This document shows, piece by piece, positions 1 through 10,697 of a stretch of DNA of 64,000 bases (its first letter is position 1; each line of letters begins with the position of its first letter). The stretch spans positions 7,501 through 71,500 of the forward strand of contig OZ038511.1 in assembly GCA_964036315.1 (NCBI GenBank), written 5' to 3'. The position numbers and the translations under genes were made by a program. The DNA is from Acanthosepion esculentum (lineage: Eukaryota; Mollusca; Cephalopoda; Sepiida; Sepiidae). The notes under the pieces were generated by a model. The model was not told the origin of the DNA. It did no database searches and saw only the letters and a program-made list of their open reading frames with translations.

Positions 1-138
1 TACAACCCAGTAAAAGTAGACTTCCTATATATGCTGGTGAGAAAATAAGTGGGAGTTCTCTTAACAAGCACATCCAGAAAAGTTAACATTATTCTCCACC
101 TCCATCATAAATTGTAAAGAGAGGTGGATTTTATTTAG

Positions 139-752
139 ATGTTGAAAAAAACTTGTCTGTCTCATTATGTGAGCACTATCTGTGAGAAAAAGAGCACCAT
201 GATGCAATTCACTCTATCAGAATTTTGGAAACGACGGCATGCTATACTGCTTGATATTTGTACTGGCAGCTCCAATACAGACATTTCAAAGTGTTTGGGT
301 GTCAATTTGAGGACAGTGCAGAAAATTTGGAAAGAGTTGGATGAGTCAAATGGTGATTGCGAAGATATGGCAGCTCGGAAAACTCATTCTGATGAGAAAT
401 GAACTCGTGAATTTGTTGGTGAGAGCCTCAGGCTCAACACATAGACATACATCAAGTGACTTGAGGAGGTAGTGTTGCCCTGGGTCAAGAGGGTGGCTGC
501 TGGAAGAACCTATGTCTGGCAACAGAACCCTGCATCATGCCACATGAGAACTGAGTCATGAATGTCAGACAATTTCTGCAACCACATCACCTTTACATCT
601 GGCCACCTAACACCATAGCATGCAACCCTCTTGATTATTATGTGTGGGACACAGTTGAATGAGATCAACAAAACTTGTAACACCAAAGATGAACTGAAGG
701 TAAGTATTGTGGCATCATAATTGTCAGGAGGCTGTGGTGATTTTATTGAATA
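139..752 (+). pseudogene. mariner-like transposase remnant
   Basis: The first 87 codons form an open frame containing a helix-turn-helix-like stretch (SNTDISKCLGVNLRTVQKIW), which in mariner transposases binds the terminal repeats. After a stop at about 400, later frames still read mariner-like catalytic pieces: PWVKRVAAGRTYVWQQNPAS near 480-535, a degraded PDxNPLDYYVW block near 615-650, and a terminal GDFIE followed by TAA near 735-752. Several stops and frame changes separate them and much of the catalytic core is missing, so no active enzyme is possible. Seen: the motifs and breaks. Known: the family mobilises DNA at TA sites by cut and paste. Confidence is good for the family and low for the exact start. 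Confidence 0.72.
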
Positions 753-885
753 AATTTATTCTTTAGTATTTCAAGATATTTTTGTGTAATATTGGTAAAT
801 ATATCTGTTAAAATGAGAAGTCAGTATTGTCATTTAGGCATAATTCATATGACAATTTATCCATTTTATACGTGTGTGTGTGTGT
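753..885 (+). repeat. probable 3' end of the mariner-like element
   Basis: This short stretch lies directly behind the transposase remnant. It contains gacaatttatccattttat near 850-870, which resembles the end-like sequence at 3840-3870 (gacaacgatttatccatcgc). The shared order suggests a right terminal repeat. The matching left end was not found. Confidence 0.35.
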
Positions 886-2505
886 GCATTGAAAGTTTAG
901 GCTTTTTTTCTTGTGGAGAGGTTCAATCCACTACATCTAAACTTGTACCCTTTGAAATATAGCTGAAATTTTGTCTGTATATTAAAAACTAGGTGAAAAT
1001 TAAAACCATCATAGAACCAAATGTTTGATTTTATTGAAAATATTTTATTTACTTAAAATTTTAAACAAATAAAAATAAAAAGTAAGGTGAAGTATCAACA
1101 CAATCAAGAAATCCTCATCTCAGATATTTACACAATCATATAAACAAGATTGAAGGGTTAAAAACAAAAATCAAAGAATTTGACCATTTTATTGGGCATG
1201 AAGAATATGGAACCTGAAAGCCTTTGACATGCAAACCACCTGATACTTAAGGGTGGATAATCATATATTGGAAGAGAATAAAATTGTTTGGAGCTTTGAG
1301 AAAAATCATTTGGTCTAAGCCAATTTTTTTTCTGGCCAACAAAGTCTGTAAAATGTGTTCGAATCACATAAAAAGAACTAAAAATAATTATAACAAGATG
1401 CGTATAATAAATTCAATGCAGATTTAAACCATGGGAAATAATGTCAAAGATTTAAAAGGCATTTTCAACAGGGAAATAAGTGGAGAGTTCATTTATTTCA
1501 CCGTTTATATTTTGTTCTCAAGGAAAATTGGCATTGGAATTTCAGCATTTCAACAGGAATAGAAATCTGCAAACATTTCAATTGAAATGAAAAGCTGGTT
1601 CATAGCTAAAATAGACATTCATTTTGCCTTGTAAAATCAATATATTGGATAACAACAAAATCATTTGGTTGTAAGCAGTTGGTCAGTCATCACTTATATC
1701 ATCTTTTTTCCTCATCTTTTACTGACCATATAATTTGATAAAATCAAACCAGAAGCAGCAATTCACTGTGTGATTGTTCAGTTTTAACATTTGAACAAAA
1801 TATATTATGAAAAATATTCGCCTAAACAAAAGAAAAAAAAAGAAGAAAAAACCTTTCCTAGAATCCCAGTAATTTTAATCTGGTGTTAGAATCTCCAAGA
1901 AATTATATTCATTAAAAGCCATGTTGGGATTGTCCTTAAAATAAAACAGAGATGAGTAGGAAAGGAATAACAAATTCTGCACAAGTTAGAAATTGCTTGT
2001 TGATTGCAACAGAAGAGCGAAATGAAAATCTTAATAAAGTCAGCGATGATCCAAAAGAAAGTCTTTATTCTTAAGTCTTCAGATCAGATAGAAGCAGAAA
2101 TTGGCAAAGTTGAGAACAAACAAATCTCAACAGAAAAACAAAGAAACATCTTTCCAAATGTGACATTTCAGAAATCAGAAATGAAAGGTTAAAGGGAAAA
2201 TGTTGTCGGTCTGATTCGCGGTTGAAAGTCAATTATTAAGAAAGTGTTGAAAACAAAACAAAAATGAAATCGAGGGAAATGGATGCCACATTTTGACAAT
2301 TTCCTTGTCACCATTTGTACTCAAATGGTGAATGAAAACAAAATCTTTTAATGCAGAAACCAGGTAAAGGCAAAATCAAAATGTCAGCAACAAAAGCATT
2401 TCAAACTTGATTTATTTTGATGCCTTAATTCCTTGTCTCCAAATTCCTAATCTATTTTTTCTAATTTCACCAAAGCATGAATTTATTGAAGTATTTTCTT
2501 TTCCA
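886..2505. other. no recognisable gene
   Basis: AT-rich DNA. The few open frames are short, unlike known families and without coding-like composition. No tRNA or transposon motif was seen apart from short A and T runs. Confidence 0.5.
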
Positions 2506-2511
2506 AAGGTG

Positions 2512-3080
2512 AAAATCATGTTTGAGTAGAGAATTTTTGCCGGCAGCCACTAAAATGCAGTATTGTAAAAGTTGATACACTTCTTGAAGGTTATCATTTA
2601 TGGCAGTTTCATTGCAAAATTTATTAACTGACTGCTTGCCTTAAGGTATTCTGGAAACATTTGGAGTTTGAAAATATTGAAAGTTGTTGTTGACAATTGA
2701 AGTCAGTTACTGTTTGAAGAAAGCCAATTGACGTCTGATAGACTTACAGAGCAGGTTTGAAAGGAGCAACCAGATCTCTACCTACAATAAAAATGTTTCC
2801 TTAATGAAAAATCATTGCAATAAAGAAAGTCCCAAACATAAATTTTTTGCCATATTTTCTTTTACTCTAAACAAAATCATGTTTGAATCAAGATGCATTA
2901 ATGGTAAAAGTTGATGCACTTATTCAAGGTTAGCATTTATGGTAATTTAATAGCAAAATTTGTTAAGTGATGGCTTGTACCTTATCATTCTTGAAGCATT
3001 GAAACATTTGAATCCTCAAAATAAAGTGGGCCAATTGAAGCAGTTATTGTTTGAAGAAAATCAATTGACATCATTGACAA
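2512..3080. repeat. diverged direct duplication, offset about 360 bp
   Basis: The order of short matching blocks at 2512-2735 recurs at 2872-3075: aaaatcatgtttga, aaaagttgatRcactt, aaggttatcatttatgg / aaggttagcatttatgg, gcaaaattt, and tgtttgaagaaa followed by caattgac. No coding capacity was seen. It looks like an old tandem duplication or two copies of one unnamed repeat. Confidence 0.6.
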
Positions 3081-3284
3081 GAAAAGGTTTCTTTAATGAT
3101 TGGTTGGTTCGTTAGATTTTGTTTAATGCTAATGTCATGTCAACCCTGATGGGTCATTTTACTCCAACCAAGTGAACACATATACAGCATGCAATGGATA
3201 AATTATATCTCTTATATCAATGTTACACTATTTAGCAGTGCAGATAGAGTATTAAAAATTTTCTAAAAATTGAAGTCATGCCCA

Positions 3285-3560
3285 GGTCAACCGGCCACGC
3301 ATAGCACGTGACCACCAAAAAGCATACAACACCTGCCGCATGTACTCCACCATCCAAGAACAACACCCTTGATAATGGCTATAGAACTAACCGAAAGCGC
3401 TCAGAACAATTATAACTATGGACAATTCCTACATTCTTTAACCCCGGAAAAATGGAAAAATGTTGGAATATTGGAAAAACACAATAAAAGATTAATTAAA
3501 TCTTTCATGTTGGCCATTTTCAATGAAATATGCTTGAAAAAAAGGTTGCTGCCCAAATAC
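3285..3560 (+). mobile_element. Penelope-like element, 3'-terminal fragment
   Basis: The block ttgataatggctatagaact, followed by ccgaaagcgctc (3369-3400), and the later tttcaatgaaat (about 3515) match in order the 3' end of the PLE at 52290-52452. The frame MAIELTESAQNNYNYGQFLH parallels MAKDIAESTRKNKTFGHFLH there, although the tail frame may not be coding. No GIY-YIG or reverse transcriptase is present, so this is a truncated 3' piece. Confidence 0.6.
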
Positions 3561-3689
3561 AAATTGGTAACACTTATTGAAATACATTTATTAGAAAAGC
3601 AAAACTAATATTATGAAGTCACCACTTATTCACCATCCATGTCAATGCATTCTTGGAATCTTTCCAGGTGTTTTAATAAAATGCTAGCA

Positions 3690-3875
3690 ATTCTATGAAA
3701 GTAAATTTATTAGAAAAGGCACGCCTCTTCCTCCCCACACACAGACATAATGCCATGTACAAAGAGTTGATTTAGATTGTGTCTCATGAATGTTGTTAAA
3801 TTGTGATGTCAGTGTTATTTTCATTTTTGCTTAAGTTAGACAACGATTTATCCATCGCACCCTGTATAAACACAT
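3690..3875. repeat. possible second mariner-like terminal fragment
   Basis: The sequence gacaacgatttatccatcgc ending near 3862 resembles the tail of the mariner remnant at 850-870. Just upstream, aatttattagaaaaggca echoes catttattagaaaagcaaaa at 3586. No transposase frame is present. Confidence 0.3.
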
Positions 3876-6390
3876 ATGCATTTTTCTACTACCCCCCCAT
3901 AGTTGAAGTGGCCCATTTTGACAGGTACATTTCATTTCAAACAGTTTTATGTGTCAGTTCGAAATGTTTCAATCTGTTCTTCTTTTATGCCAAGACAGAA
4001 ATTTTTAAATGTCTTTAAAAATTATTTCTTTTAGATCACAGGTAACATCTTTAAACAATGTTTTTATATTAGTGACATTGTAGTATTTACTATGTATAAG
4101 CTGATGGGTTTTACTTTTAATCAGAATGTGCTTAACTCTCAATCTGTGATTGATTTGGGTGCATTGAGGTACATCCTCAGTTCTTAGCAGGTGTACATGA
4201 GTTACTCGTGTATGTCTAATATGAAATCAAGTTAACAGTGTCCTCTCTTCCCCTTTTCGTTGTTCTGTGTTTTTCTGTTTGATGCATGATTGGTGTTCAT
4301 AAAGTTTGTTTTCTGAGAATGTATCCCATATTCTACTTGCGATCTGTTTTTATAAAGTCATTAATTTTAATTTCTTTTAAAAAAGGATACATTTCTCTTT
4401 GACACATTAAGAATTTTTCTGAAAAATGTTTGAAAAAATGTAGGGGTAGTGGCTATCACTGAATGCTTCTTCAACACTAGAAGCTTCTGTTGACTACATT
4501 AGAATGAGGCTGGCACAAGTCAAAATGAGCTACTCTCTCTTCTTTTGAGTCAATATGGAAGGTGGCTGCATCAAAGTCTGAGCTAGCCAGTCTTTCCCTT
4601 TTCTTTGATATCAGAATGAGGCTGGCTGAAGTTCACTCACAAGACAGAAGAGAAAATATCAATTTTTCATGTTAAGAAATGAGAAAATATAAAGTGCAAA
4701 ATATTTTCATATTTTCGGAATTTTTATTTTTTAATCAGTTGATCTTCCAAGTTTCCAGATGAATAACTAATGTTTTTAGTACACATGCGCACACACACAG
4801 AGTTAAGTAAGAAAACACATTTTCATAGTTACAACATTTGTCTATTAATTAATTATGCTGTTACAATTTGTCAAAAATGTTTAATGATTGAAAATGTTTC
4901 CTGTCCATTCATTTCATAACATACATGGGGATGTGTGAAATGTTAAAGACTTTCAAAAATAAGGATTTTAATGATGTTTTGTCATTTGGTCAGATTTTGA
5001 GGAAGTGCGTCAGAATGAGATATTTTCAGCACCCCCTATCAATATTTTCAACAAAATGTTTTTTAAAGAAATACAGATCCACAAAGTATAACTCATTATG
5101 TTAATTTGAAAATCTTATTCTCTATTTGCTAAAGTCAGTTCAAGGTTTCCTGTATTTAGTGTTTAAAAGTGAGCTGTCATGTATTTTATCTCCAAGCATA
5201 TTTGTCGAACATTTTCTTAGTACTTCTTATCAGTACAAAAAAAATTTAAATCCAAAATCTGTGACTCAGTGCCAAATGTCAAAGTTCAACAGATTTCTCT
5301 CTCTGTATGCAGGACTCAAATTATCTGAAAAAATAGCTGAGGTTTTATTGCCAAAAATGCTGTGAAGCAGGTGGAAGAAATATAATACACTATATGCTTT
5401 ACTATTCCGACAACCTTGTTTATATTGGATGTTATATTCCTAATTTGGTCATAGTACCCTCTGACTTTATTCAGATGTCTTTGTACTTGGTAAATTACTT
5501 AAAATTTTGAGCCAAACTCATATTTCAGTTTTGATTCTAGTTCCAAAAGGTAAAATGGCCAAAGCATTTGTTAGTCGGAAGTGCAAAACATATTACTAAT
5601 AATAATACTACTAATAATACTACTAATAATAATTACTCATCTTAAAAACTATGACAAAATTAAATATTTATATAGTTTTTCATACTTTTTATTATTTTCC
5701 ACAGTCTGAATTTTCAATGATTCCAAACAATTTCCAATTATAAAGCATTATGAAGAAATTTTATATTTTTACTTTCTTGTAAAATGATTAATGGCGTATA
5801 CTCATGAAATTTCATAAAAACCAAGCCGTATATTTTCAGCCCCATGTTATACTCTGCACTCCACACTTTTTGCTTTCCCAATGAGATGAAATCTATAATA
5901 GTTACTGAGATTGAACCTCAATATATATTTTCACTTTCCAAAGTTGTAGTCAAGCATTAAACAGAAACACACTTTCTCATTTTTATTACTTCAGCCATTG
6001 TTGTCCACTTCCACTCTAAAAGAAAAACCAAGAAATCTTTTGGTAAAAGCCATTTTCCTAAAATGACACCCAAATGCCTGAGGTGTTTCTTTACAAATAC
6101 AAAATTTCCAATGTAGATTTCCTTGAAATTCCTAAAATGAAAACTACTGCATGAACAAGATTTCAACTAAAATTTACTTTGCAAAATAATCTTCATTCAT
6201 CTTTTCTAAGAATCTTCACATTTCAACAACATCAACATCTTTCCCACAAAGACACTTTTAGTGTTCCAGTGTCAAACCTTGGTATTCTTTCTTATTCCTT
6301 TTCCACATGGACAAAAATAAAAATGAATTTACTAATTACCACCCCTAAATATTTCCAGTACAAAAGCAGCACTACAATTTCTTTCTGCTA
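3876..6390. other. no recognisable gene
   Basis: AT-rich. A small (TAATAATAC)n-like run sits at about 5596-5635. Two short echoes of agaatgaggctggc occur at about 4502 and 4614. Open frames up to 80 codons show no family motif. Confidence 0.5.
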
Positions 6391-6538
6391 GCATCTTCAC
6401 TGTAGTAAGTATCAACTGCTAGTGGTGAGCTAGAAGTGAATCAAGGTGAATCTCAAGTGGAAGACAACATACAGTATATACCAATGTATTTATAGGAATT
6501 GGAGCATACACATTATCATCCATAGGTATGGTATAACA
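6391..6538 (-). repeat. copy A 3' LTR, truncated
   Basis: It starts TGTTATACC on the minus strand, just after a GTGTGGGGGGG tract that is probably the degraded polypurine tract. It aligns with the 5' LTR for about 145 bp, including the shared block TATATACTGTATGTTGTCTT, and then stops matching near 6391. Confidence 0.75.
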
Positions 6539-7602
6539 CCCCCCCACACACACACTTTTGGGATTTTCTCTGTACAGAGTCAATATTTTTTTTCTTTTTG
6601 GGGGGGTTGATTTTGATCCTTTCTGTCTTCCTTCTTTTTCTCTTACTATGTCTTTTTTCTGACTTCTCTCTCAGGAGTTTTCTGAGGGATCGCTACATTG
6701 AATGTATCAAAAATAACCTCCATAGGTTCAACCTCATCTGAAGTATTGTTCTCTTCAGTTGAATACCTACTTTTTTATTTGATTATTAGTGCCTTTTGTG
6801 CACCATTTCCGGTCCTTTGACTAGATGCACTATCCTACCAATTCTTTGGGTGATAATTCTGACTTCCTAATAAGTTTTATTTGTTTGATACATCTAGTAA
6901 AAAAACTTTTGACCAATTTTGTAAAAGTTCTTTCCAGCTTTTTGTACTGCGTGATCATGTTTTATCTTATTGGGTATCAGCTTGTCAAAACTGATTGTAT
7001 TTTCTGTGCAAACATAATTTCTGCTGGAGTCATGGCTGAAGGCACATTTCTATTCGGTGTAAGCCTATACACCTGTAAAAATTGCTGCATCTGGAGAGCC
7101 AGCGTTGGCTTTTTTTAGAGTTATTTTCAAAGTATCCACAAAACACTCTGCCTGGTTGTTATTTCTAGGATGGTATAGGGCAATTGTTATGTGCTCTAAT
7201 ACAAACATTTTGCAAAATTCCTTGAATTCTTTTGATGTAAATTGAGTGCTGTTATCTGAAAGAATACTCCGAACCTCGCAAACAGTTTGTGTAGAAACTG
7301 AATTACTACTTGTGTGGATGGTCTCTTATATCTCAATATCTCTGGCCACTTGGAAAAACTGCTTACAATCAGGTAATACATCCCATTAAGTGGACCAGCA
7401 AAGTCAATATGCAGATGTGACCATGGGCAGTCAGTTTCTGGCCATGGGTTGAACTTAATTGGTGGTGCTTTAACTGCCAAAGCACAGCCTTTACCAAACA
7501 TTCAATGTCTCTATCCATGCTATGCCAGTATACATAACTTCCCATTAAGCTTTTCATTCTGGATATACCAGGTTGTCCTGTGTGGAATTTTTCAGGATTC
7601 AT
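6539..7602 (-). pseudogene. copy A integrase remnant
   Basis: Minus-strand pieces in two or more frames give the zinc-binding region (HTGQPGISRMKSLMGSYVYW), the catalytic core (HIDFAGPLNGMYYLIV, then RFGVFFQ) and the late core (NQAECFVDT), followed by a basic C-terminal tail. The first catalytic Asp (HIDFAG) and the Glu (QAEC) survive. The block around the second Asp is frameshifted and unreadable. Integrases of this family insert element cDNA. This one cannot be made as one protein. The best match in the window is copy B at 16440-17470. Confidence 0.8.
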
Positions 7603-7799
7603 TTCTGTAGTGATAAAGGTACTGCCACATTTTCGCTTTACATAGGAACATCACCACACATTGAACATATCTCGGATTCTGTTTTACTCATGTCTTTTAG
7701 TTTTTTCTTCATCTCACTAATAAACTTGTCATCCAACGCTTTACTTTTTATTTCTTCCAACGTCACAAGTAGTTCTTGCACAGTATTGCATAATACATT

Positions 7800-8261
7800 T
7801 TATATCTTTACTTCCAACTGTAGAGAAGCAATGGCCATAGGTTCACTATTTCTTGGAATAAGTCTGACCAATCCATCTGTGTAACTTATTTTACTCATTG
7901 GCAAGAATTCTATTCTAAAGTCATAATTTAGTAGAATGGTTCCCCATTGTTGTAATCTATTAGCTGTATGAGCCAGTAATCCTTTTTTGGACACATAAAT
8001 AGCTAGCACCAGTCTGTGATCTGTTTATAAAGTAAACCTTCTCCCATGAATGAATCTATGAAATTTTTTCAGAGCAAAGACAATCCCTAAACTTTCCTTT
8101 TCTATCATGGAGTAATTCTTTTGGCTGGATGAATCTGCAATAGGTTTAATTGAGCCATGTTCAAGTTTATGCATAATGAAGGCTACTATGCCATACACAC
8201 TAGCTACGATTATTTCTTCTTTTGGATCATAATGTGTCAAAAACAAGTTTGACGTTAGCAT
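7800..8261 (-). pseudogene. copy A RNase H remnant
   Basis: The minus-strand frame NLFLTHYDPKEEIIVASVYG is followed by NYSMIEKESLGIVFALKKFH and, after a break at about 8025, by KKGLLAHTANRLQQWGTILL. This is the Ty3/Gypsy RNase H and connection region. Relative to copies B and D the SDAS motif after IIVA is damaged (reads SVYG), so an acidic residue normally required is lost. Confidence 0.8.
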
Positions 8262-8263
8262 TT

Positions 8264-8698
8264 CTATAATTTTCTCAAATGCTTCCTGGCACTCTGTTGT
8301 CCAAACTCATTTAGAGACTTGTTTTTTAATAGTTCATTTAACGAAGGTTGCATATTTGGCACAAATCCATTATAATAACTTGCTAACCCCAGGAATCTTT
8401 GTAGGGTACTGATATTTACAAGTGCAAGCATGTCTTTTATATCATTGGCTTGAGCTGGATCTGGTCTCCTGCCCTTCTCATCAATTATCTGACTTAAATA
8501 TTTAATTTTGTCCATAAAGAATTCATACTTTTTATCCTTCAGCTTGAATCCATAGTCCTGAATTCTTTTGAAAACTTCAAAAACATTTTTCTTGTGTTCT
8601 TCTGGCATATAGTGAAATTCAGCAATGACATCTATGATAGCGTCTTCTGAATATCCGTTCTCATTACTTGTGAACATTTTCTGTTGTTCTACCAACAT
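8264..8698 (-). pseudogene. copy A gag N-terminus fused in frame to RT C-terminal part
   Basis: The 144-codon frame begins MLVEQQKMFTSNENGYSEDA, matching the gag start of copies B and C. After MPEE it passes without a break into HKKNVFEVFKRIQDYGFKLK, which is the end of the RT palm/thumb. All of the remaining gag, the protease and most of RT including YxDD are missing. The frame is open across the join at about 8600-8610. It then reads the RT-RNase H connection (LQRFLGLASYYNGFVPNMQP) and breaks near 8290. Most likely this is a chance in-frame internal deletion. Confidence 0.8.
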
Positions 8699-9250
8699 TT
8701 CAACGATTTTTATTTGTACCGTTTTTGGTGTTTATCTTGCCATTTAACTCTTTCTAGTAGCAGTATCATTTTAAAGTCCCCCATTTTGAATTTTCATATG
8801 AAGTAGTTTTCACAAAAGTTCTTTTTTTTTTTCACACAACTCTTTGTGAGAACACTATTCCTATGTAACAGTTTTACAGCGAGGAAGACTCTCAACAATA
8901 CTTGAATTTCATGTACCTTTCATTATGTTTTTGCTGTTGTAATAAAAATCCTGTGTTTTGCTGACTGTTGTTGTATTTCACACAACTTCGTACAAATCCA
9001 CGTAGTTCTTAAAGCCTTGGTGAATTGTTAACATGAGATTTTGCCGATATCTTTGTTCGCCAATTGTTGTACTCCTGAACATTTCCTTGAGTTCTGGCCA
9101 AATCTTTGACAGCAAAATGTTGTACTAGTAACATTTACTTGATTTGGACCAAATCTTTGTCGCTAAAATGTTGTAGTAGTGATGTTTACTTGTAAATCCT
9201 CATTGCTAAAATGTATTTTGGCCAATCCTTGTTGCCAAAATATTGTAACC
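8699..9250 (-). other. copy A 5' leader
   Basis: On the minus strand this runs from just after where an LTR should end to the gag ATG. It holds repeated, diverged units of the form ACAACATTTTGGCAACAAGG with spacers, as in copies B and C. No LTR precedes it at 9250, because fragment C begins there. Confidence 0.7.
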
Positions 9251-9332
9251 TAACATTTGACATGATAGAATGCATTCAAGAATCAGCCTCCAAAAAACAA
9301 CAGTTGCTCTACTGAAAGAGAATCTTCATAAT

Positions 9333-9585
9333 TGTTGTAGCATACCTACAGACGATAATGGGTATGCTCCCATTCCCATAAATACAGTAGGGAATACTGT
9401 ATGTGTTAGCCTGCAGTCTGCAGTTGGAGATTCATTGTGGAATTCACTTGACTCACTTGTAGCAGTTGACTACTTTTAGGTACCGCTGGTGAATCTTATA
9501 TCTGTTGTTCTTGTCCTAAGTATTATTGTTCATTACTAACCCTCATGTGATTATTCTATTCAGTAACCTTCCCTAGGTTACAACA
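9333..9585 (+). repeat. fragment C LTR
   Basis: 253 bp, starting TGTTGTAGCATACC and ending GGTTACAACA, with the inverted ends TGTTG/CAACA. It lacks the 27-bp tandem duplication present in the copy B 5' LTR. It is preceded by ATAAT, as is copy B. Confidence 0.8.
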
Positions 9586-9711
9586 TTTTAGCAATGAGGA
9601 TTAACCAAAATTACAACAGTTTAGCAATGAGGATTAGCCAAAATTACAACATTTTAACAATGAGGATTATCCAAAATTACAACATTTTAGCAACAAGGAT
9701 TTACCTAAATC
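9580..9711 (+). repeat. four 33-bp tandem units in the fragment C leader
   Basis: Units start at 9580, 9613, 9646 and 9679 with acaacattttagcaatgagg and related forms, each ending near aaaatt. The array starts inside the last bases of the LTR, where a primer-binding site is expected. In copies A and B the first unit reads TGGCAACAARGATT. Confidence 0.8.
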
Positions 9712-9845
9712 AGGAAACATCACTAGTGTGACACTTTGGTGTCAAGAATTTGGCCATAAATCAAGGAAACGTTCTCCAGCACAACTTTGGCAAAAAAAGA
9801 TATTGCCAAAATTGCATGGTAAAATTCACCAAGGCTTCATTGGGA

Positions 9846-10356
9846 AGAAATGAAAATGGAAGACTTTAAAATGGTACTACTTCAAATGGTCAAATAGCAA
9901 AAACGGTACAAACAAAAATTCAAAATTCGTGGAAATGTTGGTAGAACAACAGAAAATGTTCACAAATAATAAGAATGGATATTCTGAAGACACTGTCGTA
10001 AATGTGATAGCAAAATTTCACTATCTACCATAAAAAGAGTTAACTTTTTCGTTGTATTTCCGTAGATACAAAGATAAGTATAAGACTGATTGTTCAAACT
10101 GGTCCAACAATAAAAAGGTCACACTTTTGCTAAGGAAATTAGGCGCTTTTGAACACACTAAATTCGTAAGCTATATATTACCAAAGAAGTTTAGTGACCT
10201 AACATTTGAACAAATGGTTACTTTGCTTTCAAAAGTTTTCAGCTCGAAAATGTCTCTGTTCCATCAAAAGATGGAAATGTATGAATTTAGTGAAAAATGA
10301 AGATGATGACTTCACAACGATCATGAGGATTGTGAAAAGTTCAATTGGCAGAAGAC
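9846..10356 (+). pseudogene. fragment C gag remnant
   Basis: It starts like copy B gag (MKMEDFKMVLLQMVK), has stops and shifts, and then an 82-codon frame at 10052-10300 with SYILPKKFSDLTFEQMVTLL, a capsid-like segment shared with copy B. It is truncated before the zinc knuckle. Confidence 0.75.
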
Positions 10357-10451
10357 CAAATCCTTGTCACTAAAATCTTGTAGTAGTGACGTTTACTTGA
10401 TTTGTGTAAATCCTTGTCTAAATGTATTTTGGCCAATCCTTGTTGCCAAAA
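10357..10451 (-). other. copy A leader, outer duplicate part
   Basis: On the minus strand it begins right after the 5' LTR with TTTTGGCAACAAGGATTGGC and runs about 95 bp before fragment C. The same leader start recurs at 9250 on the other side of C, so the first part of the leader is present twice. Confidence 0.7.
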
Positions 10452-10697
10452 TGTTGTAACCTAGAAAAAGGTTACTGAATAAGAATAACCAAAATGAAAA
10501 TTGGAAATGGAACAATAATATTTATAGCAGAAACAACATATAAGATTCACCAGCAGCATGTAGTAAGTAATCAGTTGCTAGTGGTGAGTTAAGAGTGAAT
10601 CAAGGTGAATCCCAAGTGGAAGACAACATACAGTATATACCACTGTTTTTATAGGATTTGGAACATACCCATTATCGTCCATAGGTACGTTATAACA
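10452..10697 (-). repeat. copy A 5' LTR
   Basis: 246 bp on the minus strand, TGTTATAACGTACC to GGTTACAACA. It shares blocks with the truncated 3' LTR at 6391-6538, for example CAACATAYAGTATATACCA on the plus strand. Confidence 0.8.

Larger units (their letters stand above)
9250..10356 (+). mobile_element. Gypsy fragment C: flank + 5' LTR + leader + partial gag
   Basis: This plus-strand segment matches 13057-14113 at copy B: about 82 bp of upstream flank, the ATAAT preceding the LTR, the LTR, the leader and gag up to about codon 170. It ends abruptly near 10356 inside gag and lies in opposite orientation within copy A. Since the non-element flank is shared with B, it looks like a copied piece of the B locus and not an independent integration. 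Confidence 0.75.
6391..10697 (-). mobile_element. Ty3/Gypsy retrotransposon copy A (defective, interrupted)
   Basis: Read on the minus strand, the element has a 5' LTR (10697 to 10452), leader, gag start, reverse transcriptase C-terminal part, RNase H, integrase, a G-rich tract and a truncated 3' LTR. It is interrupted by fragment C at about 9250-10356 and carries a gag-RT deletion. It belongs to the same broad family as copy B, but the LTRs are a distinct subtype (start TGTTATA rather than TGTTGTA). Many frameshifts prevent expression. Confidence 0.85.

Noticed and set aside
6825..7118. 97-codon plus-strand frame
   Set aside because: Shadow of the copy A integrase on the minus strand.
9580..9711. 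Regular 33-bp repeat considered as a CRISPR array
   Set aside because: No spacers of unrelated sequence, a eukaryotic retrotransposon context, and the units are the leader of a Gypsy element.
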